NCBI RefSeq assembly: GCF_010206195.1
Contig: NZ_VIQT01000010.1
Span: 186,001-250,000 of the forward strand
Direction of reading: 5' to 3'
Length of the DNA stretch: 64,000 bases
From: Anaerotruncus colihominis
Lineage (GTDB): Bacteria; Bacillota; Clostridia; Oscillospirales; Ruminococcaceae
This document shows, in pieces, positions 57,044 to 64,000 of this stretch; the stretch's first letter is position 1, and each line of letters opens with the position of its first letter. The notes under the pieces were generated by a model. It did no database searches and had not been told where the DNA came from. It saw only the letters and a list, made by a program, of their open reading frames with translations. Made by a program: the position numbers and the translations under genes.

Positions 57044-57814
57044 ATGCTGCATGAACTGACAGATGCCAGAATTTCCGATTTCCAGACAGCCTGCGCCTAT
57101 GAGCGGGTTTTTGGTTCCCGAGCGCTGACCCTTCTGCGGACCTATGGCCTGGAGGGCAGCCCGGCGCGCTTTTATCTATGTGAAAAGGACGGCTGTCCAA
57201 CAGCCGCCCTCTCCCTATTCGGCGGCGTACTCACGGTTTCGGCAAACGAACAGGCAGCGCCCGAACCGATCGCCGCGCTGGCCCAGTCCCTCGGCGTGCA
57301 GGAAATTGATACCAATTGGGGGCAATGCGAAGCCCTACAGAAAATCCTGGGCGGAACGACTGACAGCTCCTATTATATGGTCTATCAGGGCGGCGCGCAG
57401 GACGGTGTCTGTGCGCCGCTTTCCCCGGGAGAACTGCATGCCGTCTTTGACGTGCTCCAACGCAGTCATGAATACTACCGGACACATCTTCGATTCGATC
57501 CATGGGCGGCGGATCTGGAACGCCGCTGCGCATTGGGGCTGTCGGAGCTTTACCAGCTCGAACAGGATGGGCAAGTGATTGGGACCGGCTGCATCATCTC
57601 CGGGGATGACGAATGCGGCGTTATAGGCGCTGTTGCTGTCGTACCCGAATACCGTCATCATGGATATGGCCTGCAAATCAGCCGTTTCCTTGTCCGGCGT
57701 ATCCTGGAAAAGGGCAAGACGCCCCGGTTGATCTCCGGATATGACGGGGTGGCCCGGCTTTATGAGCAAGTGGGTTTTATCGCCTGTGGCAGATGGGGCG
57801 AATGGTATCCTTAA
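57044..57814 (+). CDS. GNAT family N-acetyltransferase
   Basis: A 256-residue protein. The N-terminal 115 residues are degenerate, and the C-terminal GNAT domain (about 120-255) has GVIGAVAVVPEYRHHGYGLQ, the R-x-x-G-x-G/L acetyl-CoA loop (RHHGYGL), and LYEQVGFIACGRWGEW. GGAGA precedes the ATG and only 19 bases separate it from the regulator stop, so they are co-transcribed. The substrate is unknown; an amino acid or product of the lyase pathway is possible. Confidence 0.85.
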   Translation: MLHELTDARISDFQTACAYERVFGSRALTLLRTYGLEGSPARFYLCEKDGCPTAALSLFGGVLTVSANEQAAPEPIAALAQSLGVQEIDTNWGQCEALQKILGGTTDSSYYMVYQGGAQDGVCAPLSPGELHAVFDVLQRSHEYYRTHLRFDPWAADLERRCALGLSELYQLEQDGQVIGTGCIISGDDECGVIGAVAVVPEYRHHGYGLQISRFLVRRILEKGKTPRLISGYDGVARLYEQVGFIACGRWGEWYP

Positions 57815-57997
57815 GAAGCTATACCAATGGGGGACGCACACGCCTTGGCGGAAAATCCCCCGTCTGAACTGTGTCAGAAGGGCTTGAAATCCGCCAGGAT
57901 TCCTGAGGTTTCCTTCCTTGCCAGACAAAAAAATTTTTACGCCAATCCATGTATGTCCCCCCAACATATACTTCCACCAAATTGGTACAGCTTCTAA
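57813..57997. mobile_element. MITE-like element, about 185 bp
   Basis: Ends AGAAGCTATACCAA (57814-57827) and TTGGTACAGCTTCT (57982-57995) are inverted with one mismatch, and inner arms GGGGGAC and GTCCCCCC extend the pairing. It has no coding capacity and lies right after the acetyltransferase stop. The same end forms the palindrome at 1268-1298. A target-site duplication was not convincingly seen. Confidence 0.6.
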
Positions 57998-58018
57998 GAC
58001 GAAAAGGAGGCTCAGAAC

Positions 58019-58678
58019 ATGATCCGTGAATATTGCCGGCGGACCGGAACGCTGATCCTGGGACTTGTTGTCAGCGCGGTCGGTATCGTGATGATGCTTC
58101 AGGCGAATGTGGGGCTGGAACCCTGGAGCGTCCTTCAGGAAGGGCTGTCCCATACTTTGGGGATTACCTATGGAACAGCTTCAGCGCTCGTGGGCGCGGT
58201 CGCCATCGGAGTCGCGGTCGCCTGCAAAGAAAGCTTTGGCTTTGGGACCATCCTTAATATCGTTGTGTGCGCGATCCTGATCGACTGCCTTTTGGCGCTT
58301 CATTGGATTCCATTGATGACTTCCCTGCCGTCAGGGATTTTGATGCTGCTTTGCGGCCTGGAGCTGTTGGTTATTGGCACCTGGCTTTACATGAGGACCG
58401 CACTGGGTTCCGGACCCCGGGACGCCCTGATGGTGGCGCTGGCGCGCAAAACCGGCCGCTCGGTCGGTCTGTGCCGCGCAGCGGTCGAACTGTTTGTCAT
58501 CCTGCTTGGTTGGCTTTTGGGCGGACGCGTCGGAATCGGTACGGTGATTTCCGCGCTCGGTCTGGGGAGCCTGTTCAATCTTAACTTTGCCCTATTCCGT
58601 TTCAAGGCGTCGGAGCTTCACCAGGAAAGCGTGGCTGAAACCGTACAAAAGCTGCGGCGGGCCAGCGTCGGACGGTAA
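58019..58678 (+). CDS. YczE/YitT-type membrane protein
   Basis: A 219-residue protein with about 5 hydrophobic helices. It matches the YczE family: GLVVSAVGIVMMLQANVGLE, PWSVLQEGLSHTLGITYGTA, GTWLYMRTALGSGPRDALMV and VGIGTVISALGLGSLFNLNF, where G-x-G-P-R-D-x-L and G-I-G-T are typical. The molecular role is unknown; in Bacillus yczE affects lipopeptide production. The gene begins 22 bases past the MITE-like element with GGAGG in front. Confidence 0.88.
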   Translation: MIREYCRRTGTLILGLVVSAVGIVMMLQANVGLEPWSVLQEGLSHTLGITYGTASALVGAVAIGVAVACKESFGFGTILNIVVCAILIDCLLALHWIPLMTSLPSGILMLLCGLELLVIGTWLYMRTALGSGPRDALMVALARKTGRSVGLCRAAVELFVILLGWLLGGRVGIGTVISALGLGSLFNLNFALFRFKASELHQESVAETVQKLRRASVGR

Positions 58679-58680
58679 AT

Positions 58681-58720
58681 CTGAAAAAGCGAGGGACCTT
58701 CCGGCCCCTCGCTTTTTCAG
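58681..58720. terminator. Bidirectional terminator
   Basis: CTGAAAAAGCGAGGG pairs with CCCTCGCTTTTTCAG, with A- and T-runs inside the stem. It separates the convergent yczE-like and ybaK-like genes. Confidence 0.9.
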
Positions 58721-58760
58721 TTGTATTTATACAGATTCGTGTGCGCCGGCTTGCGGATAA

Positions 58761-59234
58761 TCATTCTGATAGCTTGCAGACGTCGACCCATCCGGCGGCA
58801 TTCGCATATTCATATAACTCGTCACAGCCAAGCTCGATCGCAGAATGGTCGCTGCCGGCCGCCGGGAAAACCGTATCGAAGCGCCGCAGCGATTCGTCAA
58901 GATAGACCGTGACGGCGTCGTTTTCAATCGCAAACGGGCAAACGCCTCCGACGGCGTGTCCCGTCAGCGCGCGCACCTCGTCGGGCGAAAGCATCGACGC
59001 CTTCATGCCAAAACGCGCCTTGAACTTTTTGTTGTCCACGCGCGCGTCCCCGGCCGCGACGAGCAGGATACACCCTTCCCCCTGCCGAAACGACAGCGTC
59101 TTTGCGATGCGCGCCGCAATCACGCCGGCTGCCTGCGCGGCCAGCTCCACAGTCGCGCTCGACTGCGAAAATTCCAGGATATCGCCCGCACGTCCGCGCG
59201 CCTCAAAATAGGCGCGCACCTTTTCAATTGACAT
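58761..59234 (-). CDS. YbaK/EbsC family aminoacyl-tRNA deacylase
   Basis: A 157-residue protein of the YbaK/ProX editing family: IAARIAKTLSFRQGEGCILL, VAAGDARVDNKKFKARFG with the conserved Lys, LTGHAVGGVCPFAIENDAV with the G-x-x-P-F motif, and YLDESLRRFDTVFPAAGS. It should hydrolyse mischarged tRNAs (Cys- or Ala-tRNA-Pro). No synthetase gene is adjacent. Confidence 0.93.
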   Translation of the reverse strand: MSIEKVRAYFEARGRAGDILEFSQSSATVELAAQAAGVIAARIAKTLSFRQGEGCILLVAAGDARVDNKKFKARFGMKASMLSPDEVRALTGHAVGGVCPFAIENDAVTVYLDESLRRFDTVFPAAGSDHSAIELGCDELYEYANAAGWVDVCKLSE

Positions 59235-59312
59235 CCATTCTTCCCTCCAAAAAAGCCGGCGGTGGAAAATCCGCCGCCGGCCGTCATTTTTTACATCACC
59301 GATTGACCACGA

Positions 59313-59753
59313 TCAAAGCTGGCTGCGTAGCAGGACATCCTCGCTTGTAAGGATCGGGATTCCCTTGGCGGAAAGCACCTGCTCGGCCTGTGCGTTATTC
59401 TCTACGCGCAGGATCACAAACGCCGTCTTTTCCGCCTTGCTGACGAACGCATACATATATTCGACCGCGATCCCCTCGTCCGCCAAAATGCGCAGCGCAA
59501 CGGCAAGACCGCCGGGCTGATCAGTAATACCGACGCCGATCACATCCGTCTGTGAAACCGTAAAGCCCTGCTCCTTGAGCCGGCTTTCGGCGCGCGCCGG
59601 ATGATCGACAATCAGGCGCAGAATTCCAAAGTTGGTTGTATCCGCGATGGAAAGCGCCCGGATATCGATATCGTTTTTACTCAGCACGTCTGTGACCTCG
59701 GCGAGCCTTCCGGGCTGGTTCTCCACAAAGACGGACAACTGCTTGATGACCAT
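59313..59753 (-). CDS. Tandem ACT domain protein
   Basis: A 146-residue protein made of two ACT domains: QLSVFVENQPGRLAEVTDVL (first) and GVGITDQPGGLAVALRILAD (second), each with the G-x-L-x-x ligand site. Such proteins bind amino acids. It is next to paaK and iorAB, in the order often seen in archaea and clostridia, so it may sense an aromatic amino acid for this module. Confidence 0.92.
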   Translation of the reverse strand: MVIKQLSVFVENQPGRLAEVTDVLSKNDIDIRALSIADTTNFGILRLIVDHPARAESRLKEQGFTVSQTDVIGVGITDQPGGLAVALRILADEGIAVEYMYAFVSKAEKTAFVILRVENNAQAEQVLSAKGIPILTSEDVLLRSQL

Positions 59754-59840
59754 AAATCAACACCCGTTCTGCCGCAATGGCTGTTATTTTATGTACCCCC
59801 GGCCATATCCGGCTCGGCGGGCCTTTTTTTCAGTATACCA

Positions 59841-61142
59841 TTAAATTTTACGTTTGTCGATAATGCGTTTGGCCTTGCCCTCGCTGCGCTCAATCGTTTT
59901 TGGCGAAACAAGATGCACATTCGCCGCCAGGCCGAGCATCGCACGCAGCCCGTCGACAAGCTCTTTTTCACGCGCCGAAACGCCCTTGACGGTATCAGCG
60001 AACATCTCGTTTGTCATTTCGACCTGGACATCCAGCGTGTCGCTGTTCTTTACACGGTCGACTATAATCTGGTAATTGGCCGGATAGCCATGATTGAGCA
60101 GGACCGTTTCGATCTGCGACGGGAACACGTTAACGCCGCGGATAATGAGCATATCGTCGCTGCGCCCCATCGGCTTGGACATTTTGACATGCGTGCGTCC
60201 GCACGGGCACGGTTCGCGGTTGAGTACACAGATATCGCGTGTGCGGTAGCGCAGCAGCGGAAACGCTTTCTTCGTGATGCTCGTAAAGACCAGTTCGCCC
60301 TTTTCCCCGTCGGGGAGCACCTCGCCTGTTTCCGGGTTGATGATCTCGGCGATAAAATGATCCTCGTTGATATGCATCCCGGTCTGCGCCTCGCATTCAA
60401 ACGAAACGCCCGGCCCGGAGATCTCCGTCAGTCCATAAATGTCATACGCGTGAATGCCGAGCTTTCGCTCGATATCCCGGCGCATTTCCTCACTCCACGC
60501 CTCCGCGCCGAAGATACCGGCTTTCAAGCTGATTTCGTCGGGTGCGATACCCATCTCCTGGAACGTCTCCCCGATAAACGCCGCATAGGAGGGCGTGCAG
60601 CATAAAATCGTGGAATGCAGGTCTTGGATGAACTGAATCTGGCGCTGCGTATTGCCGGACGACATTGGCAGCGTCAGACAGCCGACCTTATGCGAACCGC
60701 CGTTAAGTCCCGGTCCGCCTGTGAACAGGCCATAGCCGTAGGCGACCTGCACAACGTCGCTTTTCGTGCCGCCGGCGGCCACAATCGCGCGGGCGCAGCA
60801 GTCTTCCCACAGATCGATGTCGCCCTGCGTATAGAATGCAACGACGCGTTTTCCGGTGGTCCCGCTCGTCGACTGGATGCGCACGCAGTCGTCAAGCGGA
60901 ACGGCCAGCAGGCCGTAAGGATATGCCTCGCGCAGGTCGTTTTTTGTCAGAAACGGCAGCTTGTAAAGATCCTCGCGCGACTTGATATCCCCGGGCGCTA
61001 CGCCCTTTTCATCCATCAAGCGTTTATAATAGGGGACGTTCGCATAGACGTGGCGCACCGTTTCCACGAGACGTTCGTCCTGCCACGCTTTGATCTGTTC
61101 CCGCGAGGCGCGCTCAATTTCCGGCTGGTAATAGTTTGCCAA
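59841..61142 (-). CDS. paaK: Phenylacetate-CoA ligase family protein
   Basis: A 433-residue adenylate-forming enzyme. It has YKRLMDEKGVAPGDIKSRED, the phosphate loop IQSTSGTTGKRVVAFY, AYDIYGLTEISGPGVSFECE, and the C-terminal domain with MGRSDDMLIIRGVNVFPSQI, ending GKAKRIIDKRKI. It interconverts aryl acetates and their CoA thioesters with ATP/AMP. It starts with TTG. Next to iorAB it probably runs in the ATP-forming or arylacetate-activating direction in aromatic amino-acid metabolism. A second copy begins at the window's right edge. Confidence 0.93.
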   Translation of the reverse strand: MANYYQPEIERASREQIKAWQDERLVETVRHVYANVPYYKRLMDEKGVAPGDIKSREDLYKLPFLTKNDLREAYPYGLLAVPLDDCVRIQSTSGTTGKRVVAFYTQGDIDLWEDCCARAIVAAGGTKSDVVQVAYGYGLFTGGPGLNGGSHKVGCLTLPMSSGNTQRQIQFIQDLHSTILCCTPSYAAFIGETFQEMGIAPDEISLKAGIFGAEAWSEEMRRDIERKLGIHAYDIYGLTEISGPGVSFECEAQTGMHINEDHFIAEIINPETGEVLPDGEKGELVFTSITKKAFPLLRYRTRDICVLNREPCPCGRTHVKMSKPMGRSDDMLIIRGVNVFPSQIETVLLNHGYPANYQIIVDRVKNSDTLDVQVEMTNEMFADTVKGVSAREKELVDGLRAMLGLAANVHLVSPKTIERSEGKAKRIIDKRKI

Positions 61143-61176
61143 TGGAGATCGATCCTTTCTGTGTCAGATTTTCTGT

Positions 61177-61758
61177 TTATCGATACGCCCGGCCAAGCGC
61201 GAACGCCTTTTTGTTCAGCTCCAAAAACTTTGGCGGCACACACGCCTCAAGCGCGGCCTGCCACGCGGTTTCCGGGATATCGAGCAGCGTGGAGAGCACG
61301 CCCATCAGCACCACATTGACCGCCTTGGCGCTGCCAGCCTGCCCGGCGAGCGCCAGCGCGTCGCAGGCGACGACATCCGCGCCCTTGCCGCGCAGCTTTT
61401 CAATGATGCCGGCCGGATACTCCATCGCGCCGGTGATGACCGGCATTGGGGAAATGCGCTGGTCGTTGACAATCAGGCGGCCGCCCTGTTTGAGATACGG
61501 CAGCCACCGCGCGGCCTCAAGCCGCTCAAACGATACGATCGCGTCGGCCTCGCCGCGTGCGACAATAGGCGAATACACCCGGCCGCCGTAGCGCACATAC
61601 GTCACAACCGAGCCGCCGCGCTGGCTCATGCCGTGTACCTCAGACACCTTCACGTCGTATCCCTGCGCCATCAGAACGTTGCCAAGCAGCTTGGAAGCGA
61701 GCAGCGAGCCTTGCCCGCCGACGCCGACAATCATAACGCTTTTTACATCCGCCATCAC
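61177..61758 (-). CDS. iorB: Indolepyruvate oxidoreductase beta subunit
   Basis: A 193-residue gamma-type subunit of 2-oxoacid:ferredoxin oxidoreductase. It begins KSVMIVGVGGQGSLLASKLL, contains EVHGMSQRGGSVVTYVRYGG and ADAIVSFERLEAARWLPYLK, matching IorB. It overlaps the iorA stop by 4 bases. With IorA it oxidises aryl pyruvates to aryl-acetyl-CoA and reduces ferredoxin. Confidence 0.96.
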   Translation of the reverse strand: MMADVKSVMIVGVGGQGSLLASKLLGNVLMAQGYDVKVSEVHGMSQRGGSVVTYVRYGGRVYSPIVARGEADAIVSFERLEAARWLPYLKQGGRLIVNDQRISPMPVITGAMEYPAGIIEKLRGKGADVVACDALALAGQAGSAKAVNVVLMGVLSTLLDIPETAWQAALEACVPPKFLELNKKAFALGRAYR

Positions 61759-63497
61759 ACACGCACCTCCGAAGATTTAATCGCGCCGAAGCTGCACAGT
61801 TTCGTACACAGGTCGCACCCGACGCACAGCGTTTCATCAATGACGACGCGTCCATCCGTAATGCTGATTGCCGGGCATCCGATACGCATACACGCCTTGC
61901 ACTTTTTGCATTTTTCATCGTCGATCACAAACGGCGGTGCGTGCTTGACATATTTGAGCAGCACGCATGGACGGCGCGCGATGATGACGGACGGCTCGTC
62001 CGCTTCAAGCTCCTCGCGCACGATCTGCTCAAGTTCTTTCAGCTCGTTCGGATCAACGACGCGGACGCGCCGGACGCCGGCGGCCTCGCAGATTTTTTCA
62101 ATGCTTACCTGCGGCGCCGGCTGGTTTTTCAGCGTCAGCCCGGTCGTCGGGTTCTGCTGGTGGCCCGTCATGCCGGTGATCGAATTGTCGAGCACGATTA
62201 CAGTTGAATTGCCGAGATTGTATGTAATATTGATCAGCCCGGTGATACCTGAATGCATGAACGTGCTGTCGCCGATCACCGCAACCGATTTTTTGGCGCT
62301 GTCGCAGCCACGCGCCTTGTTAAAGCCGTGCAGCCCCGAAATCGACGCGCCCATGCAGATCGTTGTGTCGAGCGCGCCAAGCGGAGGCAGCGCGCCGAGC
62401 GTATAGCATCCGATATCGCCGCTGACCATGACGCCGAGCTTGTGCAGCGTATAGAACAGGCCGCGGTGCGGGCAGCCCGGGCAGAGCACTGGCGGGCGCA
62501 CCGGGACCGGCTCGCCGAAGTCGGAGCACTCCGGCACGGGAGCGCCGAACGCGGCGGCGATCTCGCGCTGCGAATATTCGCCAAGCAGCCCCAGGCGGTC
62601 CTTGCCGCCGTCGACGCGCACGCCGATGGCGCGGCAGTGCGTCTCGATCACCGGGTCAAGCTCCTCCACGACATAGAGCGTTTCCACCTGCGCCGCAAAG
62701 TTGCGGATCAGCTTTTCCGGCAGCGGATTGACCAGTCCGAGCTTGAGCACGCTTGCCTGAGGGAACGCCTCCTTTACATACTGGTAGCACGTGCCCGATG
62801 TGATAAAGCCGACGCCGCGCCCGGCCAGCTCGACGCGGTTGAGCGGCGTTGTCTCCGCCAGCTCCGCGAGCCTTCTCATGCGTTCCTCGACAAACACGTG
62901 ACGGCCGATCGCGTTTCCTGGCATCATGACATATTTTTTAGGATCTTTTACATAATCGCGCAGGGGACGCTCCTCACGCTCCGCCGTCTTGATGATGCTC
63001 TGTGAATGTGCAATGCGCGTACACGTGCGGAAGATCACCGGCGTATCATACGTTTCCGATATCTCATAAGCGGCCTTGACAAAATCGATGCACTCCTGCG
63101 AATCGGAAGGCTCGACCATCGGCAGCTTGGCCGCGATTGCATAATGGCGCGAATCCTGCTCATTCTGGGACGAATGCATCCCGGGATCGTCGGCAACGCC
63201 GATGACCATCCCGCCGTTGACGCCCGTATAGGCGGCTGTAAACAGCGGGTCCGCCGCGACGTTCAGACCGACATGCTTCATCGCGCAGAAGGAGCGCGCG
63301 CCGCCAATGGCCGCGCCGAGCGCGGCCTCACACGCAACCTTCTCATTCGGCGCCCATTCCGCATAAATTTCCTCATACCCGCTTGCATATTCGGAAATTT
63401 CAGTCGACGGCGTCCCCGGATAGCTCGACACAAACCGGCAGCCCGCCTCAAAAAGCCCTCTGGCAACCGCCTGATTGCCCAACATCAATTGTTTCAT
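61755..63497 (-). CDS. iorA: Indolepyruvate ferredoxin oxidoreductase alpha subunit
   Basis: A 580-residue subunit. The N-terminal pyrimidine-type domain has MLGNQAVARGLFEAGCRFVS and SYPGTPSTEISEYASGYEEI. The TPP domain has CPGCPHRGLFYTLHKLGVMV, GDIGCYTLGALPPLGALDTT and VIGDSTFMHSGITGLINITY. The C terminus carries two [4Fe-4S] motifs: CKKCKACMRIGCP and CVGCDLCTKLC. ATG at 63497 (MKQLML) follows GAGGGG. The frame stays open for 62 more codons through a 36-bp tandem repeat, but those residues are repeat translation and not part of the enzyme. Confidence 0.96.
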   Translation of the reverse strand: MKQLMLGNQAVARGLFEAGCRFVSSYPGTPSTEISEYASGYEEIYAEWAPNEKVACEAALGAAIGGARSFCAMKHVGLNVAADPLFTAAYTGVNGGMVIGVADDPGMHSSQNEQDSRHYAIAAKLPMVEPSDSQECIDFVKAAYEISETYDTPVIFRTCTRIAHSQSIIKTAEREERPLRDYVKDPKKYVMMPGNAIGRHVFVEERMRRLAELAETTPLNRVELAGRGVGFITSGTCYQYVKEAFPQASVLKLGLVNPLPEKLIRNFAAQVETLYVVEELDPVIETHCRAIGVRVDGGKDRLGLLGEYSQREIAAAFGAPVPECSDFGEPVPVRPPVLCPGCPHRGLFYTLHKLGVMVSGDIGCYTLGALPPLGALDTTICMGASISGLHGFNKARGCDSAKKSVAVIGDSTFMHSGITGLINITYNLGNSTVIVLDNSITGMTGHQQNPTTGLTLKNQPAPQVSIEKICEAAGVRRVRVVDPNELKELEQIVREELEADEPSVIIARRPCVLLKYVKHAPPFVIDDEKCKKCKACMRIGCPAISITDGRVVIDETLCVGCDLCTKLCSFGAIKSSEVRV

Positions 63498-63509
63498 CTT
63501 GCCCCTCTT

Positions 63510-63763
63510 CCCGGCTTTTTTGAAAAAAAAGCCTCGCAAAAAACTTCCCGGCTTTTTTGAAAAAAAGCCTCGCAAAAAACTTCCCGGCTTTTTTGAAAAA
63601 AAGCCTCGCAAAAAACTTCCCGGCTTTTTTGAAAAAAAGCCTCGCAAAAAACTTCCCGGCTTTTTTGAAAAAAAGCCTCGCAAAAAACTTCCCGGCTTTT
63701 TTGAAAAAAAGCCTCGGCAAAAAACTTCCCGGCTTTTTTGAAAAAAAGCCTCGGCAAAAAACT
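63510..63763. repeat. Tandem array of seven 36-bp hairpin units
   Basis: Copies start at about 63511, 63548, 63584, 63620, 63656, 63692 and 63729 (spacing 36 or 37). Each holds GGCTTTTTTGAAAAAAAGCC, a self-complementary hairpin flanked by CTCGCAAAAAACTTCCC. On the minus strand each looks like a weak terminator (T-run after a hairpin). The spacing of 36 keeps reading frames open on both strands, giving spurious 12-residue repeats. It lies directly upstream of iorA. Confidence 0.92.
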
Positions 63764-63766
63764 TTA

Positions 63767-63868
63767 GTCGGCTACGCCGCGAACAGTGGGGCGGCCTCTG
63801 CGCCTATGCAGGCTGCGCCGCGAACAGTGGGACGGCCTCTGCGTCTATGCAGGCTGCGCCGCAAACAG
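63767..63868. repeat. Tandem 41-bp repeat, about 2.5 copies
   Basis: GGCTGCGCCGCGAACAGTGG (first copy GGCTACGCC...) recurs with a 41-base period (GCCGC at 63776, 63817 and 63858), followed by CGGCCTCTGCG and CTATGCA. It adjoins the 36-bp array. Together they fill the gene-free gap 63498-63907. Confidence 0.88.
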
Positions 63869-63907
63869 AACGCCCTGCGCTGCGAAGCCAAAAACTGTAT
63901 GGATCTT

Positions 63908-64000
63908 TTACCGCAGGTCGACAACGCGCTTGGCCTTTCCGGAAAACCGCTCGATCGTCTTTGGCTGGACGAGCGTGACCTTTGCATCGATGCCGAGCAC
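63908..64000 (-). CDS. paaK: Phenylacetate-CoA ligase, second copy, C-terminal end only
   Basis: The last 30 codons of a gene that enters from the right edge of the window. It reads [20 protein letters not shown] then [10 protein letters not shown] and stop, matching the end of the paaK at 59841-61142 (VHLVSPKTIERSEGKAKRII). It is thus a second arylacetate-CoA ligase upstream of iorAB. It is incomplete because the window ends. Confidence 0.85.
   Translation of the reverse strand: MLGIDAKVTLVQPKTIERFSGKAKRVVDLR

Noticed and set aside
63494-63757. Long open frames on both strands encoding 12-residue repeats such as KKPGSFLRGFFS
   Set aside because: They are by-products of a 36-bp tandem repeat, which keeps every stop-free frame open. 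The iorA start is fixed by homology and a ribosome site at 63497.
63510-63763. CRISPR-like array with 36-bp period
   Set aside because: The units are back to back with no unique spacers, and no cas genes lie in the window.

Overview
The window reads as chromosome of an anaerobic, spore-forming Firmicute of fairly high G+C, most like an Oscillospiraceae-type clostridium. Grounds: the gene order yqfC-yqfD-phoH-ybeY-dgkA-era-yqzL-recO, the SRP RNA-dnaX-ybaB-recR block, smpB-ssrA, ireB, a T-box before pheST, sporulation genes (yqfC, yqfD, ylbJ) and ferredoxin-dependent indolepyruvate oxidoreductase. The genus cannot be fixed from sequence reading alone. No complete insertion sequence, phage, CRISPR array or tRNA gene was recognised.

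Layout. 1-1.3 kb: an Rrf2 regulator, a wrecked corA remnant and a DUF5655-like gene. 1.5-15.2 kb (minus strand): a sugar or cyclitol locus with a LacI regulator, two paralogous PfkB kinases, a split transketolase, a VOC protein, an MFS transporter, a SIS isomerase, a ribose-type ABC importer, a Gfo/Idh/MocA dehydrogenase and myo-inositol-1-phosphate synthase. It starts at a TTGACA-N17-TAAAAT promoter with two LacI-type operator-like sites. 15.4-26.5 kb: a small XRE gene, tmRNA, smpB, GtrA, recR, ybaB, dnaX, SRP RNA, DegV, a class B PBP, a duplicated XRE pair, galU and a zinc-ribbon membrane protein. 26.5-29.2 kb: prfB, a membrane protein, and an RNHCP zinc protein behind a leader-peptide attenuator. 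29.2-31.5 kb: cutC, about 1 kb of two unrelated tandem repeat arrays, and a PH-like protein. 31.5-39.4 kb: T-box, acetyltransferase, pheS, pheT, ireB, an SDR, an XRE protein and adenosine deaminase. 39.5-49.1 kb: mutS2, recO, yqzL, era, dgkA, ybeY, phoH, yqfD, yqfC and ylbJ. 49.2-58.7 kb: a GHL10-amidase fusion, an NSS transporter, a divergent tryptophanase-family lyase, ridA, a YheO/DauR-like regulator, an acetyltransferase, a MITE-like element and YczE. 58.7-64 kb: YbaK, an ACT protein, paaK, iorB, iorA, tandem repeats and the end of a second paaK.

How the parts fit. The 13-kb minus-strand locus looks like one catabolic unit that imports a polyol or sugar, oxidises, phosphorylates and isomerises it, and passes it to transketolase. 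An inositol-phosphate synthase as its first gene is the puzzling part. The ridA-lyase-NSS operon (import amino acid, beta-eliminate, clear the aminoacrylate) and the paaK-iorAB-paaK block (aryl pyruvate to aryl-acetyl-CoA to aryl acetate) both suggest aromatic amino-acid fermentation.

The most unusual signals are the complete translational-attenuator architecture before the RNHCP gene, the ino1-transketolase locus, two tandem arrays in one intergenic gap, a tandem array of hairpins before iorA, and several inverted-repeat elements whose ends share a TAGA-x-x-CTGT-like core. All calls rest on reading the sequence; no database search was run.
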